Assembly (NCBI GenBank): GCA_947380285.1
Contig: CANCQD010000125.1
Location: 1-5,368 of the forward strand
Length of the DNA: 5,368 nt
Direction of reading: 5' to 3'
DNA from: Burkholderiaceae bacterium
Lineage (GTDB): Bacteria; Pseudomonadota; Gammaproteobacteria; Burkholderiales; Burkholderiaceae
Shown here in pieces: positions 1 through 4,532 of this stretch. Made by a program: the position numbers and the translations under genes. The notes beneath the pieces were generated by a model. That model saw only the letters and a program-made list of their open reading frames with translations. It was not told where the DNA came from and searched no databases. The number at the start of each line of letters is the position of its first letter. Position 1 is the first letter of the stretch.

Positions 1-470
1 AGGGCGCCATCAACCATTTCATGGGTAACGTTTGGATTAAGGGCTGCCATTAAATTCAGCGCCTGAACAACGTCAGGGCAGTTGTGGCATGACAAAGAGA
101 TGAAGGTCTGAAAGCTAAGCTTGCCATCCAATCTAGTAATGCGATCAATCACTTCTTGCTCTACTTTGGCTGGGTAGCCGCTTGCCTGCAAAATAGCCAA
201 AATGAAAGAGGTCATCTCATGACCCATCGGTAGGCCGGCAAAGGTAATGCGAGCATCTTGATCAGTCTTGCTAACGGTAAAGCTAGGCTTATGTTCAGCT
301 CGACCATCTGTTTTAAGGGTGATCTTGTCAGACTGCTCAGTCACTTCATTTAAGAGTTCAAGCATCTGCTTGGAGCTGTCGCTGTCATCTAGGCTAGCCA
401 CGAGAACGATGGGGCTAACAATCTTTTCAAAATATACCTTTAACTGGGATTTGATATTGGTATCGAGCAT
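1..470 (-). CDS. ahpF: Alkyl hydroperoxide reductase subunit F, N-terminal part (runs off the window)
   Basis: AhpF is the flavoprotein disulfide reductase that passes electrons from NADH to AhpC. Only the first 156 codons are here; the rest lies beyond position 1. The start MLDTNIKSQLKVY and the region around residues 125-145 read almost exactly like E. coli AhpF. The visible part is the N-terminal domain of two thioredoxin-like folds, with the redox pair C128-H-N-C131 in SLSCHNCPDVVQALN; in the known family this pair carries electrons to the AhpC disulfide. FAD and NADH domains are not visible. The ATG at 468-470 is preceded by AAGGAA (477-482) at six bases, which supports the start. It lies 98 bp downstream of ahpC on the same strand, so co-transcription is likely. 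Identification is firm; the CDS is partial only because the window ends. Confidence 0.96.
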   Translation of the reverse strand, partial: MLDTNIKSQLKVYFEKIVSPIVLVASLDDSDSSKQMLELLNEVTEQSDKITLKTDGRAEHKPSFTVSKTDQDARITFAGLPMGHEMTSFILAILQASGYPAKVEQEVIDRITRLDGKLSFQTFISLSCHNCPDVVQALNLMAALNPNVTHEMVDGA

Positions 471-476
471 GGTGAT

Positions 477-482
477 TTCCTT
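477..482 (-). promoter_or_regulatory. Ribosome binding site of ahpF
   Basis: The minus strand reads AAGGAA six bases before the ATG at 470. It lies outside the upstream hairpin arms (498-554), so neither hairpin form directly hides it. Confidence 0.7.
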
Positions 483-497
483 GGGTATTTTTTAGGT

Positions 498-554
498 GAG
501 TCTATTGGGCAGGATCTGGTCCTCTCCAATAGACTCTCCGAAGAGAGTCTATTG
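498..554 (-). repeat. Three-arm inverted repeat between ahpC and ahpF (alternative mRNA hairpins)
   Basis: Read in the direction of ahpC-ahpF transcription, arm 1 (554-543) is CAATAGACTCTC. It is followed by the loop TTCG (542-539) and a perfectly complementary arm 2 (538-527), giving a 12-bp stem closed by C(UUCG)G, a known exceptionally stable tetraloop. A third arm, CCAATAGACTC (508-498), repeats the core of arm 1 and is fully complementary over 11 bp to arm 2 (536-526). Arm 2 can therefore pair with arm 1 or arm 3 but not both. The 17-base spacer between arms 2 and 3 contains a minor GGA/TCC hairpin. Neither form is followed by a U run, so a Rho-independent terminator is unlikely. Inferred role: a processing or stability element that protects the ahpC message and sets the AhpC:AhpF ratio, or a dispersed palindromic repeat. 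Confidence 0.8.
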
Positions 555-568
555 ATTACTGATTCAAC

Positions 569-1132
569 TTAGATCTTGCCTACGAGATCCAAAGATGGAG
601 TCAATGTTGCTGCGCCTTCTTTCCACTTAGCTGGGCATACTTCGCCTGGGTGTGCTGCTGTGTACTGAGCGGCCTTCAACTTACGCAATGTTTCAGAAAC
701 ATCACGAGCGATTTCATTTGAATGAATCTCTGCTGTCTTAATGATGCCTTCTGGGTTGATGATGAATGTGCCACGCAATGCCAAACCAGCTTCAGGAATA
801 TGAACACCGAAAGCGTTTGTCAGTGTGTGTGTTGGATCGCCAACGAGCGGGAACTTTGCTTTACCAACAGCAGGAGAAGTCTCATGCCACACTTTGTGTG
901 AGAAATGAGTATCGGTTGTCACGATATACACTTCAGCGCCTAACTTTTGGAATTCAGCATAGTTCTCAGCTGCATCTTCAATTTCTGTTGGGCAGTTAAA
1001 AGTAAAAGCTGCTGGCATGAAAATCAGAACTGACCAGTGACCCTTGAGGGATTCGTCAGTAACGGTTACAAACTTACCATTGTGGAAAGCTTCTGTTTTA
1101 AATGGTTGAACTGCGGTATTAATAATGGACAT
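569..1132 (-). CDS. ahpC: Alkyl hydroperoxide reductase subunit C (typical 2-Cys peroxiredoxin)
   Basis: AhpC reduces hydrogen peroxide, organic hydroperoxides and peroxynitrite in the cytosol and is re-reduced by AhpF. The product is 187 residues, the same length as E. coli AhpC, and ends in the same SLDLVGKI. The peroxidatic centre is P40-A-A-F-T44-F-N-C47, with catalytic Arg at R120 (LALRGTF); the resolving cysteine is C166 in HPGEVCPAKW. E. coli has PADFTFVC at the active site, whereas this protein has the PAAFTFNC form I recall from Pseudomonas AhpC, so this is a subtype and not damage. The ATG at 1130-1132 has AGGAG (1139-1143) six bases upstream. It is followed by ahpF. A plausible promoter and a weak OxyR-like site lie upstream, consistent with peroxide induction. 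Confidence 0.98.
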   Translation of the reverse strand: MSIINTAVQPFKTEAFHNGKFVTVTDESLKGHWSVLIFMPAAFTFNCPTEIEDAAENYAEFQKLGAEVYIVTTDTHFSHKVWHETSPAVGKAKFPLVGDPTHTLTNAFGVHIPEAGLALRGTFIINPEGIIKTAEIHSNEIARDVSETLRKLKAAQYTAAHPGEVCPAKWKEGAATLTPSLDLVGKI

Positions 1133-1138
1133 ACTGTG

Positions 1139-1143
1139 CTCCT
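1139..1143 (-). promoter_or_regulatory. Ribosome binding site of ahpC
   Basis: The minus strand reads AGGAG, six bases before the ATG at 1132. It is a strong site, fitting an abundant protein. Confidence 0.8.
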
Positions 1144-1188
1144 AGTGTTGGTTAATCAATTTCTTTAGTAACTACTGCAACTGTGTGA

Positions 1189-1217
1189 ATTTTGAACCTC
1201 ACTTGATTATTTGTCTA
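1189..1217 (-). promoter_or_regulatory. Candidate sigma-70 promoter for ahpC
   Basis: On the minus strand a -35 box TAGACA (1217-1212, five of six to consensus) is separated by 17 bp from a -10 box CAAAAT (1194-1189, four of six). Transcription would start near 1182, leaving a leader of about 50 bases. The box match alone is modest; the spacing and the position next to the possible OxyR site strengthen it. Confidence 0.4.
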
Positions 1218-1229
1218 ATGAATAAATTT

Positions 1230-1266
1230 GATATTTATGATCGAATTTATAGATAATCGATTTCAA
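1230..1266 (-). promoter_or_regulatory. Possible OxyR binding region upstream of ahpC
   Basis: OxyR binds four tetrads spaced 11 bp apart (ATAG N7 CTAT, twice). Here, at 11-bp steps, the plus strand shows GATA (1230), TCGA (1241), GATA (1252) and TCAA (1263). It also contains ATC-N9-GAT (1240-1254), a LysR-family dyad. The block lies just upstream of the proposed -35 box, where an activating OxyR dimer pair would sit. The match to the consensus tetrads is imperfect and AT-rich DNA gives such patterns by chance; the call rests partly on ahpC being a classic OxyR target. Confidence 0.3.
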
Positions 1267-1361
1267 GGCCCGGAGCGCGCTTAAAACGGGTTATTTATAG
1301 ATTTTTCATAAAAATTACGATTTTTTATGGCTATTTGAAGGGCGTGAACTAGCCTTTGGGC
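1267..1361. other. Non-coding stretch between the divergent ahpC and ompA-like promoters
   Basis: This non-coding DNA has a short GC-rich patch (1269-1280) containing the 8-bp palindrome AGCGCGCT (1274-1281), and then a strongly AT-rich stretch (about 1291-1328) that could act as an UP element or a curved segment for the plus-strand promoter. A 5-bp inverted repeat, TAGCC (1350-1354) and GGCTA (1359-1363), overlaps the presumed -10 box of the downstream gene and might be an operator. I see no ORF or RNA gene here. Confidence 0.4.
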
Positions 1362-1367
1362 TATAGT
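1362..1367 (+). promoter_or_regulatory. Candidate -10 box for the OmpA-like/COG4315 operon
   Basis: TATAGT matches five of six positions of TATAAT and lies 49 bases before the start codon. No good -35 box is present at 16-18 bp; the nearest, TTGAAG (1335-1340), is 21 bp away, which is too far for a normal promoter. The call is therefore weak. Confidence 0.3.
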
Positions 1368-1405
1368 GGTCTCAATGCCTGCAGGGCTAATTTTTTACAG
1401 AATCT

Positions 1406-1410
1406 GGAGA
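1406..1410 (+). promoter_or_regulatory. Ribosome binding site fixing the OmpA-like start at 1417
   Basis: GGAGA lies six bases before the ATG at 1417. The frame stays open upstream to a GTG at 1366, but that codon has no comparable site and would put a charged tract before the signal peptide. Confidence 0.75.
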
Positions 1411-1416
1411 AATGAC

Positions 1417-1956
1417 ATGAGTTTCATGAAACAAGGATTAATGGCCTTATCTATTGCAGCACTTGCGCTCTTGAGTGCCTGTGTCACCGAAGGTAAATAC
1501 AACCAATTGGACCAGGCATACAGCCAGCTTCAACAGGCCTACCAGGGTGATGAAGTAGAAATTCGCCAATTACAGGGCGAGCTGCGAATCACGATCCGCG
1601 ACAAAATTTTATTCCCAGAAGGTGGCTATCGTTTGAATGCCAAAGCTGAGCAGGTATTGGCAAAAATGGCGCCAACATTATCTGGCTTCAAAAATACCAA
1701 GGTAGTGGTTCGTGGCTATACAGATAATGTTGCAATTGGCGCTGATCTTCGTAAGCAAGGAATTACAACCAATCTCGATCTGTCATCTAAGAGAGCGGAT
1801 AACGTAGTTGACTACCTCATTCGCAAGGGCGTAAGTCAGAGTCTTATTTCTGCGCAAGGCATGGGTGAATCCAATCCAATTGCTTCTAATGCAACTCCAG
1901 AAGGCCGTGCACAGAATCGTCGCATTGAAGTTACTTTGGTCGGCCCAGGTAATTAA
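1417..1956 (+). CDS. OmpA-family peptidoglycan-binding lipoprotein
   Basis: This is a 179-residue lipoprotein. Residues 1-22 are a lipoprotein signal peptide with lipobox L19-S-A-C22; residue 23 is Val, not Asp, which fits outer-membrane sorting. Residues about 27-57 are polar and Gln/Glu-rich with a heptad-like pattern (YNQLDQAYSQLQQAY), probably a short coiled-coil spacer. Residues about 58-175 form an OmpA C-terminal domain: LFPEGGYRLN, VVVRGYTDN with D103, and the NLDLSSKRADNVVDYL helix with R126. In this family that Asp and Arg bind the diaminopimelate side chain of peptidoglycan. There is no beta-barrel, so it resembles Pal/YiaD-type tethers and not OmpA itself. A COG4315-type lipoprotein gene follows 27 bp downstream. 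It could be called Pal-like, but no Tol genes are nearby, so no symbol is given. Confidence 0.92.
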   Translation: MSFMKQGLMALSIAALALLSACVTEGKYNQLDQAYSQLQQAYQGDEVEIRQLQGELRITIRDKILFPEGGYRLNAKAEQVLAKMAPTLSGFKNTKVVVRGYTDNVAIGADLRKQGITTNLDLSSKRADNVVDYLIRKGVSQSLISAQGMGESNPIASNATPEGRAQNRRIEVTLVGPGN

Positions 1957-1972
1957 TCTGTAGCTTATATAA

Positions 1973-1977
1973 AAGGA
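1973..1977 (+). promoter_or_regulatory. Ribosome binding site of the COG4315-type lipoprotein gene
   Basis: AAGGA lies six bases before the ATG at 1984. It sits in the 27-bp gap after the OmpA-like stop, with no terminator between, which supports one transcript. Confidence 0.65.
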
Positions 1978-1983
1978 TCCACA

Positions 1984-2382
1984 ATGAAATATTTATTAAG
2001 ACTTTGCGCGGTATTAGCAGTTGCATTGGGATTGGCTGCTTGCTCAGGTACGCCCGATGTCAAAACATCTTCAGCAGATTTTATTAAAGTAACAAACGGT
2101 ATTTTGACCAGTAGTTATGGCAAGACTATTTATACCTTTGATAAAGATCAGGCTGGCTCAGGTAAGTCGGAGTGTGTGGCAACTTGTGCAACCAACTGGC
2201 CACCAGTCTACGTAGAGCCTGGCATTAAGCTCCCTGGTGACTTTTCTTACATCAGCCGTAATGATGGTCAGAAACAGTTGACCTATAAAGGTAAGCCGCT
2301 GTACTTCTTTGTTAAGGACAAAAATCCTGGCGATAAGACAGGTGATAACGTTAATAATGTTTGGCACGTTGTAACGCCTTAA
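1984..2382 (+). CDS. COG4315-type lipoprotein with secreted repeats (Lipoprotein_15 family)
   Basis: This is a 132-residue lipoprotein of unknown biochemical function. The signal peptide is residues 1-20, with lipobox L17-A-A-C20 and Ser at +2. The rest matches what I know of the secreted-repeat family (PF03640): a first unit around residues 42-78 (YGKTIYTFDKD, then C64 and C68 in SECVATCATNWPP) and a second around 94-129 (DGQKQLTYKGKPLYFFVKD, PGDKTGDNVNNVWHVV). The two cysteines four residues apart could form a disulfide or hold a metal; neither is established here. It shares a probable transcript with the OmpA-like lipoprotein and is followed at once by a strong terminator. The family is often annotated as hypothetical. 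Family assignment is confident, function is not. Confidence 0.9.
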   Translation: MKYLLRLCAVLAVALGLAACSGTPDVKTSSADFIKVTNGILTSSYGKTIYTFDKDQAGSGKSECVATCATNWPPVYVEPGIKLPGDFSYISRNDGQKQLTYKGKPLYFFVKDKNPGDKTGDNVNNVWHVVTP

Positions 2383-2414
2383 TCTGCAAAAGCATTACAG
2401 AAACAAAAGTCATT

Positions 2415-2444
2415 AATGCCACCTTAGGGTGGCATTCTCTTTTT
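2415..2444 (+). terminator. Rho-independent terminator after the lipoprotein operon
   Basis: AATGCCACC (2415-2423) pairs perfectly with GGTGGCATT (2428-2436) around the loop TTAG, followed by CTCTTTTT. The stop codon of the opposing DUF1345 gene overlaps the T run (2443-2445). Read on the minus strand, the same stem is followed by a weaker T-rich stretch (ACTTTTGTTT), so it may terminate both converging transcripts. Confidence 0.9.
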
Positions 2445-3120
2445 AGGAAAGTGCTACTACCCCTGAAATCAAGTTGATAGCTAATGCAAGTAAGGATGTA
2501 TTAAAGGCAAAGGCAGTCATTCCTTGAAGCATGACCAAGAACCGAACTCTAGAATTGGCAATATTGACGTCAGCGGTTTGACAAGTCATGCCAATCACCA
2601 TGGAGAAGTAAAGAAAGTCTACATAGGTAGGTCTTAACTTGGATGCAAATAGTAAAGGCGCCTCTTTGGTTTTTTCAAGCTCTTGGTAATAGACATGTGC
2701 ATAGTGCAAAGCAAACGCGGTGTGTACATATAACCAAGAAATAATATAAGTCGCTAGAACCAGGCCAACATGGCGAATGGCAATATTGGTCGGTAGTGCT
2801 CTAATGCCGGAAAGAATGATGACGATCGTTACTAAGCTCGCTGCTGCTGCAAGAACGATGATTAAGAGGATCCTCGCTGCGCCATCATCCTCTTTCTTTG
2901 AGAGATTGAGAATATTTTCTTGGGTGGAGAAATACATCATGATGTAGGTCAGCGTCAGATAGAGGCCCCCTGCAAGTATCCAAGAAAGGGCTAAACGTAG
3001 GATTGGGCTGAGATCAGCCGAGATTAGAAAGTAGGATCCGAACCCGGTGAGCGAAACAATCAGTAGCCTGTGGGTTGCGCCTATTTGGTGCCAGTATTGT
3101 GTCCAACGGGATGCTTTCAT
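2443..3120 (-). CDS. DUF1345 family integral membrane protein
   Basis: The product is about 225 residues with roughly five or six membrane helices, near residues 18-35, 42-62, 83-104, 115-137 and 195-220, plus a weaker one at 166-180. The C-terminal part has the DUF1345 (PF07077) signature: P-x-Y-V-D-F-L-Y-F-S near 164-173, IGMTCQTADVNI near 176-186, then the helix with FAFNTSLLALAINL. The family has no known function to my knowledge. Start choice: the frame opens at a GTG (3138), but this has no ribosome site. The ATG at 3120 has only a weak AGAG five bases upstream, yet it leaves a short basic N-terminus before the first helix, so I prefer it. It is a single-gene unit, convergent with the lipoprotein operon and divergent from the next operon. 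Confidence 0.88.
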   Translation of the reverse strand: MKASRWTQYWHQIGATHRLLIVSLTGFGSYFLISADLSPILRLALSWILAGGLYLTLTYIMMYFSTQENILNLSKKEDDGAARILLIIVLAAAASLVTIVIILSGIRALPTNIAIRHVGLVLATYIISWLYVHTAFALHYAHVYYQELEKTKEAPLLFASKLRPTYVDFLYFSMVIGMTCQTADVNIANSRVRFLVMLQGMTAFAFNTSLLALAINLISGVVALS

Positions 3121-3148
3121 AATGACTCTAGTATGCACTTAAAATGAA

Positions 3149-3174
3149 GCATATTAATGAGGCATATTAATGAG
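3149..3174. repeat. Two tandem copies of a 13-bp repeat in a divergent promoter region
   Basis: GCATATTAATGAG occurs at 3149-3161 and again, directly abutting, at 3162-3174, followed by another GC that begins a third, broken copy. Each unit contains the palindrome ATTAAT and, on the minus strand, TAATAT, a possible -10-like hexamer. It lies between the DUF1345 gene and the plus-strand operon, so it could be an operator pair or simple slippage. The identity of the copies is plain to see; a role is only inferred. Confidence 0.75.
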
Positions 3175-3215
3175 GCAGTAAAAGTCTGCTTGATGCATAG
3201 ATGCAAAATTAAGAA

Positions 3216-3220
3216 AAGGA
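3216..3220 (+). promoter_or_regulatory. Ribosome binding site that points to a TTG start
   Basis: AAGGA (inside AAAAGGA) lies seven bases before the TTG at 3228. The six-base arms ATTTGA (3220-3225) and TCAAAT (3234-3239) flank the TTG, so the start codon could sit in the loop of a small hairpin. Confidence 0.55.
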
Positions 3221-3227
3221 TTTGAGA

Positions 3228-3380
3228 TTGAGATCAAATATTAGAAATTGGAGCTTGGTTACCGGTGCGCTCATTATCTTAGCTGCCTGTATTTTTTCTT
3301 ATCTATTGACGAAACCTGCTGAGGCCGATGTATCAATACAGCAAGATTTATCAAATACATTTGCAATTAGAAGTGCTTAG
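3228..3380 (+). CDS. Small single-span membrane protein with a TTG start (unrecognised)
   Basis: I do not recognise this 50-residue protein. It reads from TTG at 3228 to TAG at 3378-3380. The N-terminus MRSNIRNW has two arginines, followed by about 20 hydrophobic residues (SLVTGALIILAACIFSYLL) and then a polar tail of about 23 residues starting TKPAEADVS. This pattern predicts one membrane helix with the N-terminus in the cytoplasm. LAAC at 18-21 resembles a lipobox, but the hydrophobic run continues after the Cys, so a true transmembrane segment is likelier. Support: a good ribosome site seven bases upstream, a clean positive-inside profile, and position 37 bp before the secreted hydrolase with no terminator between. 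In-frame TAA at 3210-3212 limits the upstream extent; a second TTG at 3222 is too close to the ribosome site. No in-frame ATG is available. Confidence 0.6.
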   Translation: MRSNIRNWSLVTGALIILAACIFSYLLTKPAEADVSIQQDLSNTFAIRSA

Positions 3381-3405
3381 TTTTTTATTTAAAGATCAAT
3401 GCTGT

Positions 3406-3411
3406 AAAGGA
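3406..3411 (+). promoter_or_regulatory. Ribosome binding site fixing the Ntn-hydrolase start at 3418
   Basis: AAAGGA lies six bases before the ATG at 3418. The frame stays open back to an ATG at 3328, but those 30 codons overlap the small membrane-protein gene in another frame and would bury the signal peptide. Confidence 0.8.
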
Positions 3412-3417
3412 AAAATA

Positions 3418-4527
3418 ATGAGTAAAAAAATGATTCAAAGAATAGTAGCTGTTTCAGTAGCAGCCTCTTTAACGTTTGCCCCATTAGTCAGCAATGCCTG
3501 CACTAGCTTTTTACTAAAAGGTAGTGATGGTGGTTTTGTTTATGGGCGCACCATGGAATTTGGTTTGCCGCTGAAATCCCAGCTAACAGTCATTCCGAGA
3601 AATTTACCTATGCCTGGTGTTGGTGTGGATGGTAAACCTGGCACGGGTTTAAATTGGACCACCAAGTATGCTGCAGCAGGCATGAATGGATTGGGCATGC
3701 CAGTACTTTTGGATGGTATGAATGAAAAAGGTCTAGTGGGTGGTTTACTAAACGCGCCAAATACCGCTGTTTATCAGGCGGTTAGCCCAGCCGACTCTTC
3801 TAGCAGCATAGCCTCAGTTCAGATGTTGGTGTATGCCTTAACCAACTTCGCCAATGTTGGGGAAGTAAAGGCGGGATTTCAGAAGATTAAAGTGAATCGC
3901 TCCACAATTCCTGCGTATAACAACCAATCCGCTCCAGTTCGCATGACACTTCATGACGCCAGTGGAAAAAGTATTGTGATTGAGTACCTTAAGGGCGAAT
4001 TGGTTATCACTGATAACCCAACGGGCGTGATGACAAATGATCCAGCGTTTAGGGATCAACTCAATAATATTGGTAACTACGCAAACCTTACCAGCGTAGA
4101 GAAAAACCCAATTGTGATTAACGGGGCTACTTATGTTCCGCCAAGCTCAGGCAGTGGTCTTCATGGGCTGCCAGGAGATTACTTGAGTCCAAGTCGTTTT
4201 ATTCGCGCATTATTTCTGACAAAGTCAGTACCCACCACATACCCAACTGCTCAACAAGTTAATACCGCTTGGCATATTTTGGGTAGCTTTGATATTCCTC
4301 CTGGTGCCATCAGTTTGCCTGCCACGAATGCTTATGGTGGTGGTGCTGGTGGAATAGAGACAACTGAATGGAGCGCGGTAGCTGACAATAAAAATATGAT
4401 TTATAACCTCAAAATGTTCGAAACAACGAATATCTATACTTATGATTTAAAGAAAATGGATGTAAGTGCTAAAGAAATTAAATACATCAAGTTGGATAAG
4501 CCGCTTGCCACGATATCCGTTAATTGA
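3418..4527 (+). CDS. Secreted choloylglycine hydrolase / penicillin V acylase family Ntn hydrolase
   Basis: This is a linear amide C-N hydrolase of 369 residues, about 342 when mature. Residues 1-27 are a Sec signal peptide (KKMIQR, a hydrophobic core, then SNA before Cys). Cleavage exposes C28, the N-terminal nucleophile, in CTSFLLKGSDGG. Spacing matches bile salt hydrolase: R44 (YGRTMEF) at the Arg18 position, E47 where that family usually has Asp21, N112 (GLLNAP) near Asn82, N207 (GVMTNDP) at Asn175, and R260 (LSPSRFIR) at Arg228. These enzymes cut amides such as conjugated bile salts, penicillin V or, in some Gram-negatives, acyl-homoserine lactones. Bile is an unlikely substrate for a free-living bacterium, so the true substrate is unknown. 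The protein should act in the periplasm. The gene sits between the small membrane protein and the SYLF lipoprotein in a probable operon. Confidence 0.9.
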   Translation: MSKKMIQRIVAVSVAASLTFAPLVSNACTSFLLKGSDGGFVYGRTMEFGLPLKSQLTVIPRNLPMPGVGVDGKPGTGLNWTTKYAAAGMNGLGMPVLLDGMNEKGLVGGLLNAPNTAVYQAVSPADSSSSIASVQMLVYALTNFANVGEVKAGFQKIKVNRSTIPAYNNQSAPVRMTLHDASGKSIVIEYLKGELVITDNPTGVMTNDPAFRDQLNNIGNYANLTSVEKNPIVINGATYVPPSSGSGLHGLPGDYLSPSRFIRALFLTKSVPTTYPTAQQVNTAWHILGSFDIPPGAISLPATNAYGGGAGGIETTEWSAVADNKNMIYNLKMFETTNIYTYDLKKMDVSAKEIKYIKLDKPLATISVN

Positions 4528-4532
4528 TAGCT

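Noticed and set aside
268..495. Plus-strand 75-codon frame
   Set aside because: It lies antisense to ahpF, whose translation is unmistakable; the frame has no ribosome site and no recognisable product.
498..554. ahpC-ahpF hairpin as a Rho-independent terminator
   Set aside because: No U run follows either fold on either strand, and ahpF depends on transcription through it.
766..999. Plus-strand 77-codon frame
   Set aside because: It is wholly antisense to ahpC and has no family-like motifs; it is a shadow of the real gene.
1366..1416. N-terminal extension of the OmpA-like protein from a GTG
   Set aside because: It starts inside the presumed -10 box, has no ribosome site, and would place 17 extra residues before a complete lipoprotein signal peptide.
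2158..2367. Minus-strand 69-codon frame
   Set aside because: It is antisense to the COG4315-type lipoprotein gene, which has a signal peptide, ribosome site and family motifs.
3136..3138. GTG start for the DUF1345 protein
   Set aside because: No ribosome site precedes it and it adds only six residues; the ATG at 3120 gives a more usual N-terminus, though neither start is strongly marked.
3328..3417. N-terminal extension of the Ntn hydrolase from an upstream ATG
   Set aside because: It has no ribosome site, overlaps the small membrane-protein frame, and would bury a normal Sec signal peptide; the ATG at 3418 has AAAGGA at six bases.
3490..3501. Lipobox reading of the Ntn hydrolase signal (residues before C28)
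   Set aside because: S-N-A before the Cys does not fit the lipobox, and C28 has the exact spacing of the catalytic N-terminal nucleophile, so a lipid on it would be incompatible with activity.
3838..4059. Minus-strand 73-codon frame
   Set aside because: It is antisense to the core of the Ntn hydrolase, including its Asn207 motif; no independent support.
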